A stretch of 36,773 nt of DNA from CAZGWJ01 sp964529445. GTDB taxonomy: Bacteria > Oederibacteriota > Muellerivitia > Muellerivitales > Muellerivitaceae. Shown here piece after piece: positions 30,001 through 36,773 of this stretch. The position numbers and the translations under genes were made by a program. Under the pieces are notes generated by a model. The model ran no database searches. It was not told where the DNA came from and worked only from the letters and a program-made list of their open reading frames with translations. Position 1 is the first letter of the stretch; each line of letters opens with the position of its first letter. The DNA lies in NCBI GenBank assembly GCA_964529445.1, contig CAZGWJ010000021.1, positions 1 to 36,773 of the forward strand. Direction: 5' to 3'.

Positions 30001-33000
30001 TTCCCCCCTCGCGGACGGGACCGCCCACTACCTGACGCGCCTCCCCGCCAACTACGCCAACACGGCGGTCTACAACGGCATGACCTACGACGGGGTCTCC
30101 GCGGTGGCGGTGACCACCCTGGGAGGCGCCTCCTGGGTCACCTTGGGCAACCGCGACCTTTCGTTCCGGCTCGAGAACGTGAATCCCGCCACCCCGACGT
30201 CGACGCGGACCCCCACGCCATCCCCCACTCGCACAAACACCCCCACGCCGACGTTCACCGGGACGAACACCCATTCGGCCACCGCCACCCGGACCGTCAC
30301 GCCCACCTTCACCTTCACCGTCACCCCCACGACGCCCCCGGGCTGCGGTCGCCAGTTCAGGTCGTCGTCCTTGAACGACGAGGTCACCTCCTACGTCTGC
30401 CTCCGCTACGATTCCGCGGACCTACCGCGCATCGCCTGGTTCTCGCAGGCCGCTCAGGACCTGCGCTTCGCGCGGCGCATGGGCGATCTTTCCTGGGATG
30501 TCCGCACGGTGGACGAAACGGGTAACGTCGGATACGGGGCCTCCCTGGCCTACGATGCGGTCCGGGACCAGGCGGTCATGTCCTACCAGGACGTCACGAA
30601 CCGGAACCTCAAGGTGGCCCGGGAACTGGGCGCCGGGATCTTCGATGTCTTTGCGGTCGACACCTCCGGCGCGGTGAGCGGCCGCACGAGCGTCACGACG
30701 GACCCCGCGGGCCTGGCCCACGTGGCCTACGGGCGGGGAAGCGACCTCTACTACGTGCGTGAATCCTCGCCCGGCGTCTGGGGAACGCCCCTTATGCTGA
30801 GCGCGGGCGTCTCCGTGGGCACCCTGGCCATCGTCATCGATTCCGACGGAGAGCCCTTCATCGCCTACTATTCCATCGCGTCCCAGCGTGTGCGGTACGC
30901 CCGGTCGGTTTCCGGGACCTTCTCCGAGTCGGGTTTCGTGGGGCCCGTCACGACGGCGGACTCGGTGGCCGTCGCGGTGAATCTGTTCCCTCAGCCGGTC
31001 GTGGCCTATATCCAGGGAGGGACCCAGAACGTCGTCCTGGCCTCCTATATGGGCGTCTCCTGGTTCGGCTATGAAACGGTGGAAACGTGCCTGGCCACCT
31101 CCTCGGTCGCGCTGGACATGGACCCCGACGGGCAACCCGCCGTCGCCTTCTACAGCGCGCCCCTCGGCCAGGTGCGCGTGGCCTCGAAGGCGGGCGGCGC
31201 CTGGTGCATCAGCAACGCCGGGAAGAAGGCCAACGCGAACCTGGGTGTGGCCCTCGACTTCAAGTCCACCCAGCGCATGGGTTTGGCCTGGGCCGGCAGC
31301 GTGAACTACGGCACCGACGAGGGACCGCTTCCCCTCACCGAGACCCCCACGCCCACGCCGGGTATGGCCACCTATTGGGGCAATCGCGCGCCGTTCACGG
31401 CCAACGAGGGTATCCTCCTCGACTCGACCGTGAAGCAGGCGGGGGTGCGGTTCCGCGCCCGGGCGGGCGGCACCGTGCCCGAGGTGCGCCTGTACTTCGG
31501 CAACGTGATGGGGAACCCCGGCTACCGCGCCGCGGTTTATCCCGATCTCGGGGGCCTGCCGGGCGCGACGGCCCTGGGGAGCGCCTCCAACATGTTCGTT
31601 CCCGCGCTCGGCTGGAACACCGTGACGTTCCCGACCGCGCCCAGCCTGACCGCGGGGACCGTTTACCACCTGGTCCTGTACTACTCGGCGGGGGCCACGG
31701 TGAATTCCTCCCACAACGCGCTCTGGGAGAACGGCACCCGGCCCGCGCACCAGTTGGTGCCCTTCGACCAGGCCCATGACGACATGTATGCCACCACCTT
31801 CAACGACGGGGGCGGTTGGGTGAACACGGGCTTCCAGCCGGTCTTCCTCGTCTACAGCCCCATCCTGCCCGGCTATTGGGGCAACCCCAACGTGGCGGGA
31901 AGCCTCATGACCGTCTACGGGAACGACCGGCAGGCGGGACAATGGATCACGATCGGCGCCGGGGGCGCCACCTTCAACGAGGTGGGATGCTACGTGCGCA
32001 AGACCCTTTCCGGCGATCCGGGGGGCAACCTGAACTGGATGCTCTTCGACGATCCCGTGGCGACCCCCGTGGCCCAGGGCATCCTGGCGACGGTCTCCCA
32101 GGTCTCCAACTCCTTCTCGTGGGTCAAGGCCTCGACGGGCTCGACCTCCCTGGGCGCGGGGCGGTACCTCCTGGTCCTGCATTCGCCTGGCTCGACCGGG
32201 CCGGACGGGTACGAGTTCGTGGCCTCCGATCCGGATTCGACCGTGAACCCCTACCCGGGCACCACCTTCGAGGGGGTGGGCAGTTTTGCCGTGACCTTCA
32301 ATTCCGGGGGCGGCACCTACGAACCCTATGCGGGGGTCCAGGCCTCGGATTTCCCCTTCTACCTCGCGAACAGCACCGAGAACACCCCGACTCCCACGAT
32401 CACCCCGACGTCCACCTTCACGGCCGTGCCCACCGTATATGAGGGCAACCAGAGCGTGATGTCCGTCGGCAGTTACCTGGACGTCAACATGCAGGGTTCC
32501 TCGGTGACCCTTTCCCTGCGGTTCACGGCCCGCGCGAGCGAGCTGGTGGACCAGGTCTCCCTCTACGTCACGGGCGTCAACGGCTCCAGCCCGACCTACC
32601 GCATCGGCTTGAAGGGCGATGTTTCGGGCCTGCCTGATACGGGATGGATCTCCTCCACGACCACGACCCTCATGTCTGGCTGGAACCATGTCATGGTCGC
32701 GGCGTCTTCCGTGACAGTCGGTCATCTCTACCACCTCGTGGTGGAGAACTTCACGGGGGGCACCAACAGCGTGACCATCCGCGCCGGCACGAGGCCGTCC
32801 CACGATCGGATCCCGCTCGACCAGTTCCAGGATGCCCCGGCCGACGTTCTCCGCTGGATCACCAAGTGGACGGAGGAGGACTACATGCCCGTCTTCCTGG
32901 TGAGGGCCGGTGCCGTGACCCGGGGCAATCCCTTCCACGTGGCCAGCGAGGTGTCGGTCCACAACAACGACACCGCCGGCGTCGTTACGGACGACCGCGT

Positions 33001-36000
33001 GAGTTCGCAATGGCTCGTCCCGCAGGATCGTGATTGGGTCATCCGCTCGTTGGGTGTCTGGGGTTTCGGATCGAAGCTGGCCATGGGGAGTTCGCTTCTC
33101 TACACGATCATCGACACCACGGGACCCCTGACGGTGGCATCCGGAACGATCCATAACGGCAACAACACGCCTTTGATCCCCTCCTGGCTCACGACGACCC
33201 TCTCGCCCGTGACCCTCCTGCAGGGAAGGGCCTACCGCCTGGTCGTGCATTCCCCGACGGCCGGCACGGCTTCGTCCTGGTATTTGCCGCGCTCCGAGGC
33301 CGCCCCGGGATCCCCCTACGAGGAGAGCACCTACGGCGGTGTGGTCTCCTATGCCCAATGGTCCTCGGGGGGCGTCCTGGGTACGACCTCCGACTATACC
33401 TACCGGGACCTGGGGTTCCGCTTCACGGCGGACGGGGCCGCGGAGGTCCCGACGGCCACCCCGACGGCCACACCCACCATCACTCCGACCTGGACCGAAA
33501 CGCCCACCCGCGCCTGGACGCCGACCATCACGAACACGCCGGGCGTGGGCCAGTTGGCCGACTTCTTCGTGACCGATTCCGCGGTTCAGGCCTTCGCCCA
33601 GTCCGGGACGACCCTTTACATCGGCGGGAACTTCACCGAGATCGGTTACCGGACCGGCGCGGCGGCCCTGGTGGACAAGTCGAGCGGCCTGCGGGTTCCG
33701 GGGTTTCCCCTCGTGGCGGGCGGTCTCGTGGCCGCCATCGCACCCGACGGGGCAGGCGGCTGGTACCTGGCCGGCGACTTCACGCATGTGGACGGCCATC
33801 CCCGGGCGGGCCTGGCCCATGTGGATTCGGGCGGCAAACTGGACGCGGCCTGGACCCCTTCCCTCACCGGTTATGCCAACTGCATCCGGTCTTCGGGAGG
33901 CGTCGTCTACGTGGGGGGGCTCTTCTCCGCGGCGAATTCGACTCCCCGCAATCATCTCGCGGCTTTCGATGCCTTCAGCGGCGCCCTTCATCCGTGGAAC
34001 CCGGACGTGAACGACGAGGTGAGCGATTTGTTCCTCGAGGCGGGGCGCATCTACGCGCTGGGGGCTTTCGACCTGGTGAACAACAACACGATTTCCCGGG
34101 GCCGCGGGGCCGCCTTCGACCTCGCGTCGGGGATCGACCAGGGCTGGGACCCGCTGTTGAACAGCGACGGCTACCGGTTCGCTTCCGACGGGGCGTCGCT
34201 CTATGTCTGCGGCGCCTTCACGGCCCTGGGCAGTCCCTCCCAGGCCATCAGTCACGTGGCGCGCGTGCGGTTGGACACGGGGGAAGTGATGCCCGCCTTC
34301 AACGCGGGGATGACCCAGATCGTGAGGACCCTCCTGGTCTTCAACAGTCGCCTCTATATGGGAGGGGACTTCACTTCCGTCGCCGGCGGAACCGTTTCCC
34401 GGGACCGTCTGGCCGCCGTGGACCTGGCGACGGGGTTGGACCAGGGTTGGAACCCCCGGGTCGACAACAGGGTCTATACCATCGCCACCGACGGAAGCGT
34501 GATCTTCGCGGTGGGGGAATTCAAGACGGCGGCCGGCAACGTCCCGCGGGTCCATGCGGCCGCCTTCGACTCCGTCACGGGCAACCTCCTTTCCTGGGAT
34601 CCCCACCCCACGGGTCCGGCGGCGGTGGTGCGCCCTGGACCGGGGGGAACGATGCTTCTGGGGGGGGGCTTCCAGGGCGTGAACGGGAGGAGCCGGAATT
34701 CCCTGGCCTCGGTCGATACCTCCACGGGTCTCATCACCGATTTCAACCCGGACATCCGGCCGCCCCTTCTCGGCGTGAGGGCCATCGCCGTGGCGGGAGG
34801 GCAGGTCTATGCCGGTGGGCCCTACACCATCGTCAACGGGAGCACGACGCGCAACCGGCTGGCCCGCTTCGATCCCGTTTCGGGCACGGTGGATGCCTGG
34901 AACCCGGACCTCAACAACATGGTGAACGCCCTGGAGACGGACGGCGCGACCCTCTATGCCGCGGGTTCCTTCACGACCCTCGGGGGAACGACCGAGCGCA
35001 ACCGCTTGGCGGCTTTCGACATCGCGACGGGGAATCTTTCGACTTTCAACCCGAACATCGGGACGGGCTATGTCTACGACCTGGAGCTTGCGGGGACGAC
35101 CCTCTACGCCGTGGGGACCTTCCAGACCGTCGGGGGGACCTACCCGAGGTCGAGGGGGGCGGCCTGGGATACTTCGACCACGAATCTTCTCGCGTTCGAT
35201 CCGGGGTGCGACATCAGCATCCAGTGTCTTCGGGCGATGGGATCGACGGTTTACCTGGGCGGCAACTTCATCACCGTGAACAACACGCTGGGCCGGGAGC
35301 GGTTGGCCGCGGTGGATGCCGTCACCGGCAATGACCTGGGATGGAATCCCGTGGCGAACGCGAACGTTTTCGGCTTCGCTCCCTTGGGCTCGGACATCCT
35401 CGTCGGCGGATATTTCACCACCATCGGCGGGTCGACGGAACGTCGGAGCCTGGCCACCTTCCACCGGGCCACGGGAACCCTGAATCCCTGGAGCCAGGCC
35501 GTGTCGGGGAGCGGGGTGCGGGCCCTGCACGTGCTTCCGGACAACCGTATCATCGCGGGGGGCATCTTCTCCTCCGTGAACGGCCTGCCGGCGGGGAACC
35601 TGGCCCTCTTCGCGGGGGGCGCGCTGGCGCTCGACACGCCCACCCCCACGTCCACCGTGACCGCCACCCCCACCCCGGTGTCGCCGGGCGCCGTGTACCT
35701 GGGCAACCAGGTGGTCGTGAACGGGAATATCCCGCTTCCCCTGGATGGGACGGGAGTGAGTTCCTCGGTCCGGTTCACGGCGCGCGGATCCGGTCCTCTC
35801 GATGAACTCCGCTTCTATTTCTCGAGCATCACGACGCCGCCCATCTACGAGGCTTTGGTCCAGTCGGATCTGGGAGGGATCCCGGGTCCGACGGTCCACA
35901 GCGGGCCGGCCACCTTCATCCCGGTTGCCGGCTGGAACACGATCACCCTCTCACCCCTGATCCCCCTGGAGGCCGGGCAGGTCTACCACCTGGTGGTGAG

Positions 36001-36773
36001 GTTCAGCGGGATCGGAACGCCCCCGGGGCCGTCGAACTACGCCTCCCACAACGTGCGGGGCGGATTGATGGGTCCGCCTCGGCGCTTGAGGCCCTTGGAT
36101 CAGCACGAGGATCCGAACGTCGCGGTCCTTACCAACGACGGGGTTTCCGGCTGGTCGTTGGACGCCAACAACCCGCCGGTCTGGTTGGCCCGCGTGAACG
36201 GCGTCTGGGACGGCAATCCCTTCGCCAGCGGTGGCGCCTATTCGATCTACGGGAATTCCGCCCTGGGACAGTTGTTCCGCGTCACGGGATCCCCGGTCAC
36301 CGTCTCGGCGGTCGGCGCCTTCATCGGGCGCTCCAACAACGCCGGTGACATCGAATGGGCCGTCCAGGTGGCCGGGACCAATCTTCCCGTTCCGGGGGCG
36401 GCGGGATTGCTGGCCCGCGGATACGACGTGTCCCCGACGATGGCCTGGGTGCAAACGGCTTTCCCGCCGGTCGAACTGGTCCCGGGCGATTACCGGCTGG
36501 TACTCCAGTCCCCCGGGTCACCGGACCCGACCAACTGCGTGATCTGGAACCGGGATACCGCGATGGACAACTTCGCCCCCTATTCCTCCAATACCTATGA
36601 CAGTGTTTTCGCGGCCGTCCAGGTCTCCTCCAACGGGGGTGTTACCTGGAGCGCGCCGGTGTCCATGGCGGACCACCCCTTCCGGCTCCTCCTGGACGGC
36701 GTGACGGCCACGCCGACGGCGACCTATACCCTCACGCCGACCCGCACGTCCACGGCCACGATTACTCCCACCC
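27098..36773 (+). CDS. Giant secreted mosaic protein: repeated beta modules, three beta-propellers, Thr-Pro linkers (partial at 3' end)
   Basis: The frame is open from a stop at 27062 to the window end, giving at least 3,225 residues. TTG 27098 follows GAGG (27086-27089) by 8 bases; GTG 27092 is an alternative. A basic n-region and hydrophobic core (ATAFLAAVLFPLFSAPAARS) form a signal peptide. In order: beta module 1 (about 39-365), six-bladed Kelch propeller (368-652), linker, module 2 (688-1030), linker, second propeller (1083-1411), module 3 (1422-1764), module 4 (1778-2115), linker, 14-repeat DUF5122-like propeller (2151-2845), module 5 (2865-3202), linker. The modules share GNQ, AGxxYHLVV, PxDQxxD and PVFLV motifs. 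No enzyme site is seen. It is probably a surface or extracellular adhesin or structural protein; the function is inferred. Confidence 0.85.
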   Translation, partial: MTGSQVHRFYRRLRATAFLAAVLFPLFSAPAARSQTALSNLFLAEITQGIPVTTATQRIDYRFTAPSNVTVGQIQVYAETVLTTPSYRFCIYSDNQGVPGTTLFTPVTVTPSMGNMWVTVSVITSPTLTAGIPYHLIIEYASGMIGTNNYTSFRVTGPANGRWHQDGKTDPFQSVQTYNGTAWTVLDRQPVFLVGGGGVTFGQAADSVNNYQLYSGNWAAQRIAWSAGDVVSDRVRIRVRKTGSPTEDLRLRIEDITSTPVTLVDVVAGSPANVPMSATWISVPLGSPVTFKNGNVYRIVPYHTGTLISNAYLATASYSAAYSPYQNLGWGGTTSFLQTSSNGNTWSDASSRDLAYDILPVPADANIGKVWSRRAASGFPGRMQFGAAVFNNGGGDRVWVVGGYNGLTMMNDIHSSADGWNWTSHGAGGFTGRYGHSLTSFGSPATLWLVGGVDGVYKNDVWYSTTGTTWVSAGNAPFEGRMNHAAFVHGGRLWVTGGHSGATTYRDAWSTHNGTNWTRATDTAGFTARTQLDGVSFGGYPWVVGGLDSAVKGDAWYSPTGFVWTLASQDQFTARRGHACLSQDGRLWAIAGYGASGTLNDVLSTRDGVTWTSETSAAAFPKRMGHRAVMLGGKMMVLGGADSGYFGDVWVSPPDAPTPTPTPTPTLTGSPTPTPTRTNTRTPTPSATVFYAPQYLGNQCLVDSLPTLNLISAGVGFSYRFTMRGTRAVTQVRIIGQQIIVDQAPFFDVGIKADDGYGKPLAEFLTKVNMQFPSGYGWREIPVPSVLLEDGKVYHLVMQHESGDISTNYYTIRHSLPLHRILSFDQVYDPEMNMLNLPGGGEANRQPVYLLDFETGPQLGNAYDSSLAVTIHGNGTVPTTDDRMVGEDFRPPSGGVVIGRVAAYVYRTSAVPADKLSFAVVDLTGGTTVAQGEMGEPSAIPTAASWVEATLAPNLFLDGARLYRFLLYSPLADGTAHYLTRLPANYANTAVYNGMTYDGVSAVAVTTLGGASWVTLGNRDLSFRLENVNPATPTSTRTPTPSPTRTNTPTPTFTGTNTHSATATRTVTPTFTFTVTPTTPPGCGRQFRSSSLNDEVTSYVCLRYDSADLPRIAWFSQAAQDLRFARRMGDLSWDVRTVDETGNVGYGASLAYDAVRDQAVMSYQDVTNRNLKVARELGAGIFDVFAVDTSGAVSGRTSVTTDPAGLAHVAYGRGSDLYYVRESSPGVWGTPLMLSAGVSVGTLAIVIDSDGEPFIAYYSIASQRVRYARSVSGTFSESGFVGPVTTADSVAVAVNLFPQPVVAYIQGGTQNVVLASYMGVSWFGYETVETCLATSSVALDMDPDGQPAVAFYSAPLGQVRVASKAGGAWCISNAGKKANANLGVALDFKSTQRMGLAWAGSVNYGTDEGPLPLTETPTPTPGMATYWGNRAPFTANEGILLDSTVKQAGVRFRARAGGTVPEVRLYFGNVMGNPGYRAAVYPDLGGLPGATALGSASNMFVPALGWNTVTFPTAPSLTAGTVYHLVLYYSAGATVNSSHNALWENGTRPAHQLVPFDQAHDDMYATTFNDGGGWVNTGFQPVFLVYSPILPGYWGNPNVAGSLMTVYGNDRQAGQWITIGAGGATFNEVGCYVRKTLSGDPGGNLNWMLFDDPVATPVAQGILATVSQVSNSFSWVKASTGSTSLGAGRYLLVLHSPGSTGPDGYEFVASDPDSTVNPYPGTTFEGVGSFAVTFNSGGGTYEPYAGVQASDFPFYLANSTENTPTPTITPTSTFTAVPTVYEGNQSVMSVGSYLDVNMQGSSVTLSLRFTARASELVDQVSLYVTGVNGSSPTYRIGLKGDVSGLPDTGWISSTTTTLMSGWNHVMVAASSVTVGHLYHLVVENFTGGTNSVTIRAGTRPSHDRIPLDQFQDAPADVLRWITKWTEEDYMPVFLVRAGAVTRGNPFHVASEVSVHNNDTAGVVTDDRVSSQWLVPQDRDWVIRSLGVWGFGSKLAMGSSLLYTIIDTTGPLTVASGTIHNGNNTPLIPSWLTTTLSPVTLLQGRAYRLVVHSPTAGTASSWYLPRSEAAPGSPYEESTYGGVVSYAQWSSGGVLGTTSDYTYRDLGFRFTADGAAEVPTATPTATPTITPTWTETPTRAWTPTITNTPGVGQLADFFVTDSAVQAFAQSGTTLYIGGNFTEIGYRTGAAALVDKSSGLRVPGFPLVAGGLVAAIAPDGAGGWYLAGDFTHVDGHPRAGLAHVDSGGKLDAAWTPSLTGYANCIRSSGGVVYVGGLFSAANSTPRNHLAAFDAFSGALHPWNPDVNDEVSDLFLEAGRIYALGAFDLVNNNTISRGRGAAFDLASGIDQGWDPLLNSDGYRFASDGASLYVCGAFTALGSPSQAISHVARVRLDTGEVMPAFNAGMTQIVRTLLVFNSRLYMGGDFTSVAGGTVSRDRLAAVDLATGLDQGWNPRVDNRVYTIATDGSVIFAVGEFKTAAGNVPRVHAAAFDSVTGNLLSWDPHPTGPAAVVRPGPGGTMLLGGGFQGVNGRSRNSLASVDTSTGLITDFNPDIRPPLLGVRAIAVAGGQVYAGGPYTIVNGSTTRNRLARFDPVSGTVDAWNPDLNNMVNALETDGATLYAAGSFTTLGGTTERNRLAAFDIATGNLSTFNPNIGTGYVYDLELAGTTLYAVGTFQTVGGTYPRSRGAAWDTSTTNLLAFDPGCDISIQCLRAMGSTVYLGGNFITVNNTLGRERLAAVDAVTGNDLGWNPVANANVFGFAPLGSDILVGGYFTTIGGSTERRSLATFHRATGTLNPWSQAVSGSGVRALHVLPDNRIIAGGIFSSVNGLPAGNLALFAGGALALDTPTPTSTVTATPTPVSPGAVYLGNQVVVNGNIPLPLDGTGVSSSVRFTARGSGPLDELRFYFSSITTPPIYEALVQSDLGGIPGPTVHSGPATFIPVAGWNTITLSPLIPLEAGQVYHLVVRFSGIGTPPGPSNYASHNVRGGLMGPPRRLRPLDQHEDPNVAVLTNDGVSGWSLDANNPPVWLARVNGVWDGNPFASGGAYSIYGNSALGQLFRVTGSPVTVSAVGAFIGRSNNAGDIEWAVQVAGTNLPVPGAAGLLARGYDVSPTMAWVQTAFPPVELVPGDYRLVLQSPGSPDPTNCVIWNRDTAMDNFAPYSSNTYDSVFAAVQVSSNGGVTWSAPVSMADHPFRLLLDGVTATPTATYTLTPTRTSTATITPT
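28200..29050 (+). other. Kelch-like beta-propeller region of the giant protein
   Basis: Six blades can be counted by their VWVVGGYNG-type strands (RVWVVGGYNG, LWLVGGVDG, LWVTGGHSG, PWVVGGLDS, LWAIAGYGA, MMVLGGADS), each followed by a DVWYS/DAWST-type strand and a W-x-x segment. This is the Kelch pattern. Confidence 0.82.
29161..30185 (+). other. Example of the repeated ~340-residue beta module (module 2)
   Basis: Each module has two halves. The first starts near YLGNQ and ends PVYLL/PVFLV, with a YHLVM/YHLVV strand and a PLDQxxD-type motif (here SFDQVYD). The second carries LxxGxxYRFLLYSP-like and TYDG elements. Copies lie at about 27212-28190, 29161-30185, 31363-32386, 32430-33440 and 35691-36700. 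Copies 2-5 have the DQ motif; copy 1 has a diverged version. Confidence 0.72.
30343..31330 (+). other. Second, non-Kelch beta-propeller region of the giant protein
   Basis: Blades of about 50 residues start with strands such as AHVAYGRGSDLYYVRES, PFIAYYSIASQRVRYAR, PVVAYIQGG and PAVAFYSAPLGQVRVASK. Six to seven can be counted. The pattern resembles BNR/sialidase-like propellers without their Asp boxes. Confidence 0.65.
33548..35630 (+). other. DUF5122-like (delta-60 repeat) beta-propeller region of the giant protein
   Basis: Fourteen repeats of about 50 residues have the form YxGGxFxxVxGxxRxxLAAFDxxTGxLxxWNP, for example YIGGNFTEIG, YMGGDFTSVAG and YLGGNFITVNN. This matches the delta-60 / DUF5122 pattern. 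Fourteen repeats suggest two seven-bladed rings. Confidence 0.82.

Noticed and set aside
27164..30274. Long minus-strand open frame (1,036 codons)
   Set aside because: It is also a shadow of the giant gene: no domain, no ribosome-binding site, low-complexity Arg/Gly/Val composition.
30422..35899. Very long open frame on the minus strand (1,825 codons)
   Set aside because: It is antisense to the giant secreted gene, is rich in Arg, Gly and His with no fold-like pattern, and exists because high-GC codon use on the plus strand removes stops. The plus strand has a signal peptide, clear domains and linkers.
1..36773. tRNA, rRNA or tmRNA genes
   Set aside because: No cloverleaf with a T-loop GTTCGA-type motif and CCA end, and no rRNA-like stretch, was found by eye; a tRNA or covariance-model scan would be decisive.

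Overview
The window is about 36.8 kb of GC-rich bacterial chromosome. Genes are widely spaced and the gaps are filled with short, periodic, imperfectly palindromic repeats. The Bat/MoxR cluster, a lipoprotein, and secreted proteins with Thr-Pro linkers and a FlgD-like C-terminal domain suggest a Gram-negative, free-living bacterium from a poorly cultured FCB/PVC-like or candidate-phylum lineage. This is inference: there is no rRNA or tRNA in the window to place it.

Layout. 1-2842: end of pyrD, an RlpA-like lipoprotein, a GxxExxY gene held between inverted repeats, pyrF and pyrE. 3042-4335: a small membrane protein and a secreted coiled-coil protein. 4355-7887 (minus strand): a multi-spanning membrane protein and an NFACT/RqcH-type protein. 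8276-11159: a long-chain acyl-CoA ligase, a patatin-like phospholipase and a small membrane protein, two of them joined by stop/start overlaps. 11459-14600: HU, CIRCE-controlled groES-groEL, and an FmdB-type zinc-ribbon protein. 14738-22558: two small membrane proteins, then DUF58, BatA, BatB, a TPR protein (BatC-like), a short BatD-like protein and MoxR. 22599-24082: a four-helix-bundle (rRNA intervening-sequence type) gene inside nested inverted repeats, and a lipoprotein. 24229-36773: two secreted proteins with Thr-Pro linkers. The second exceeds 3,200 residues and runs off the window. It alternates five copies of a roughly 340-residue beta-rich module with three different beta-propellers.

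The most unusual feature is the repeat system. At least five sequence families occur, each made of short periodic units: CTCTGCGNN; AAAATAGAAAATCG; TTTGAAAAGTGTG; CTCCTAACTTCGAACTC; CACGAAGGCACGAAGA. They mostly form head-to-head hairpins between genes. In one copy of the CTCTGCG family the loop holds a GxxExxY gene, and in one copy of the AAAATAG family it holds a four-helix-bundle gene; the other copies have empty or short loops. The right arm of the CTCTGCG family ends in a purine-rich ribosome-binding site followed by TTG, and three genes appear to start there. Other copies have been absorbed into coding sequence, mainly in signal-peptide regions. I read these as small mobile, IVS-like elements that reshape gene starts. 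That interpretation is inference from the sequence alone.
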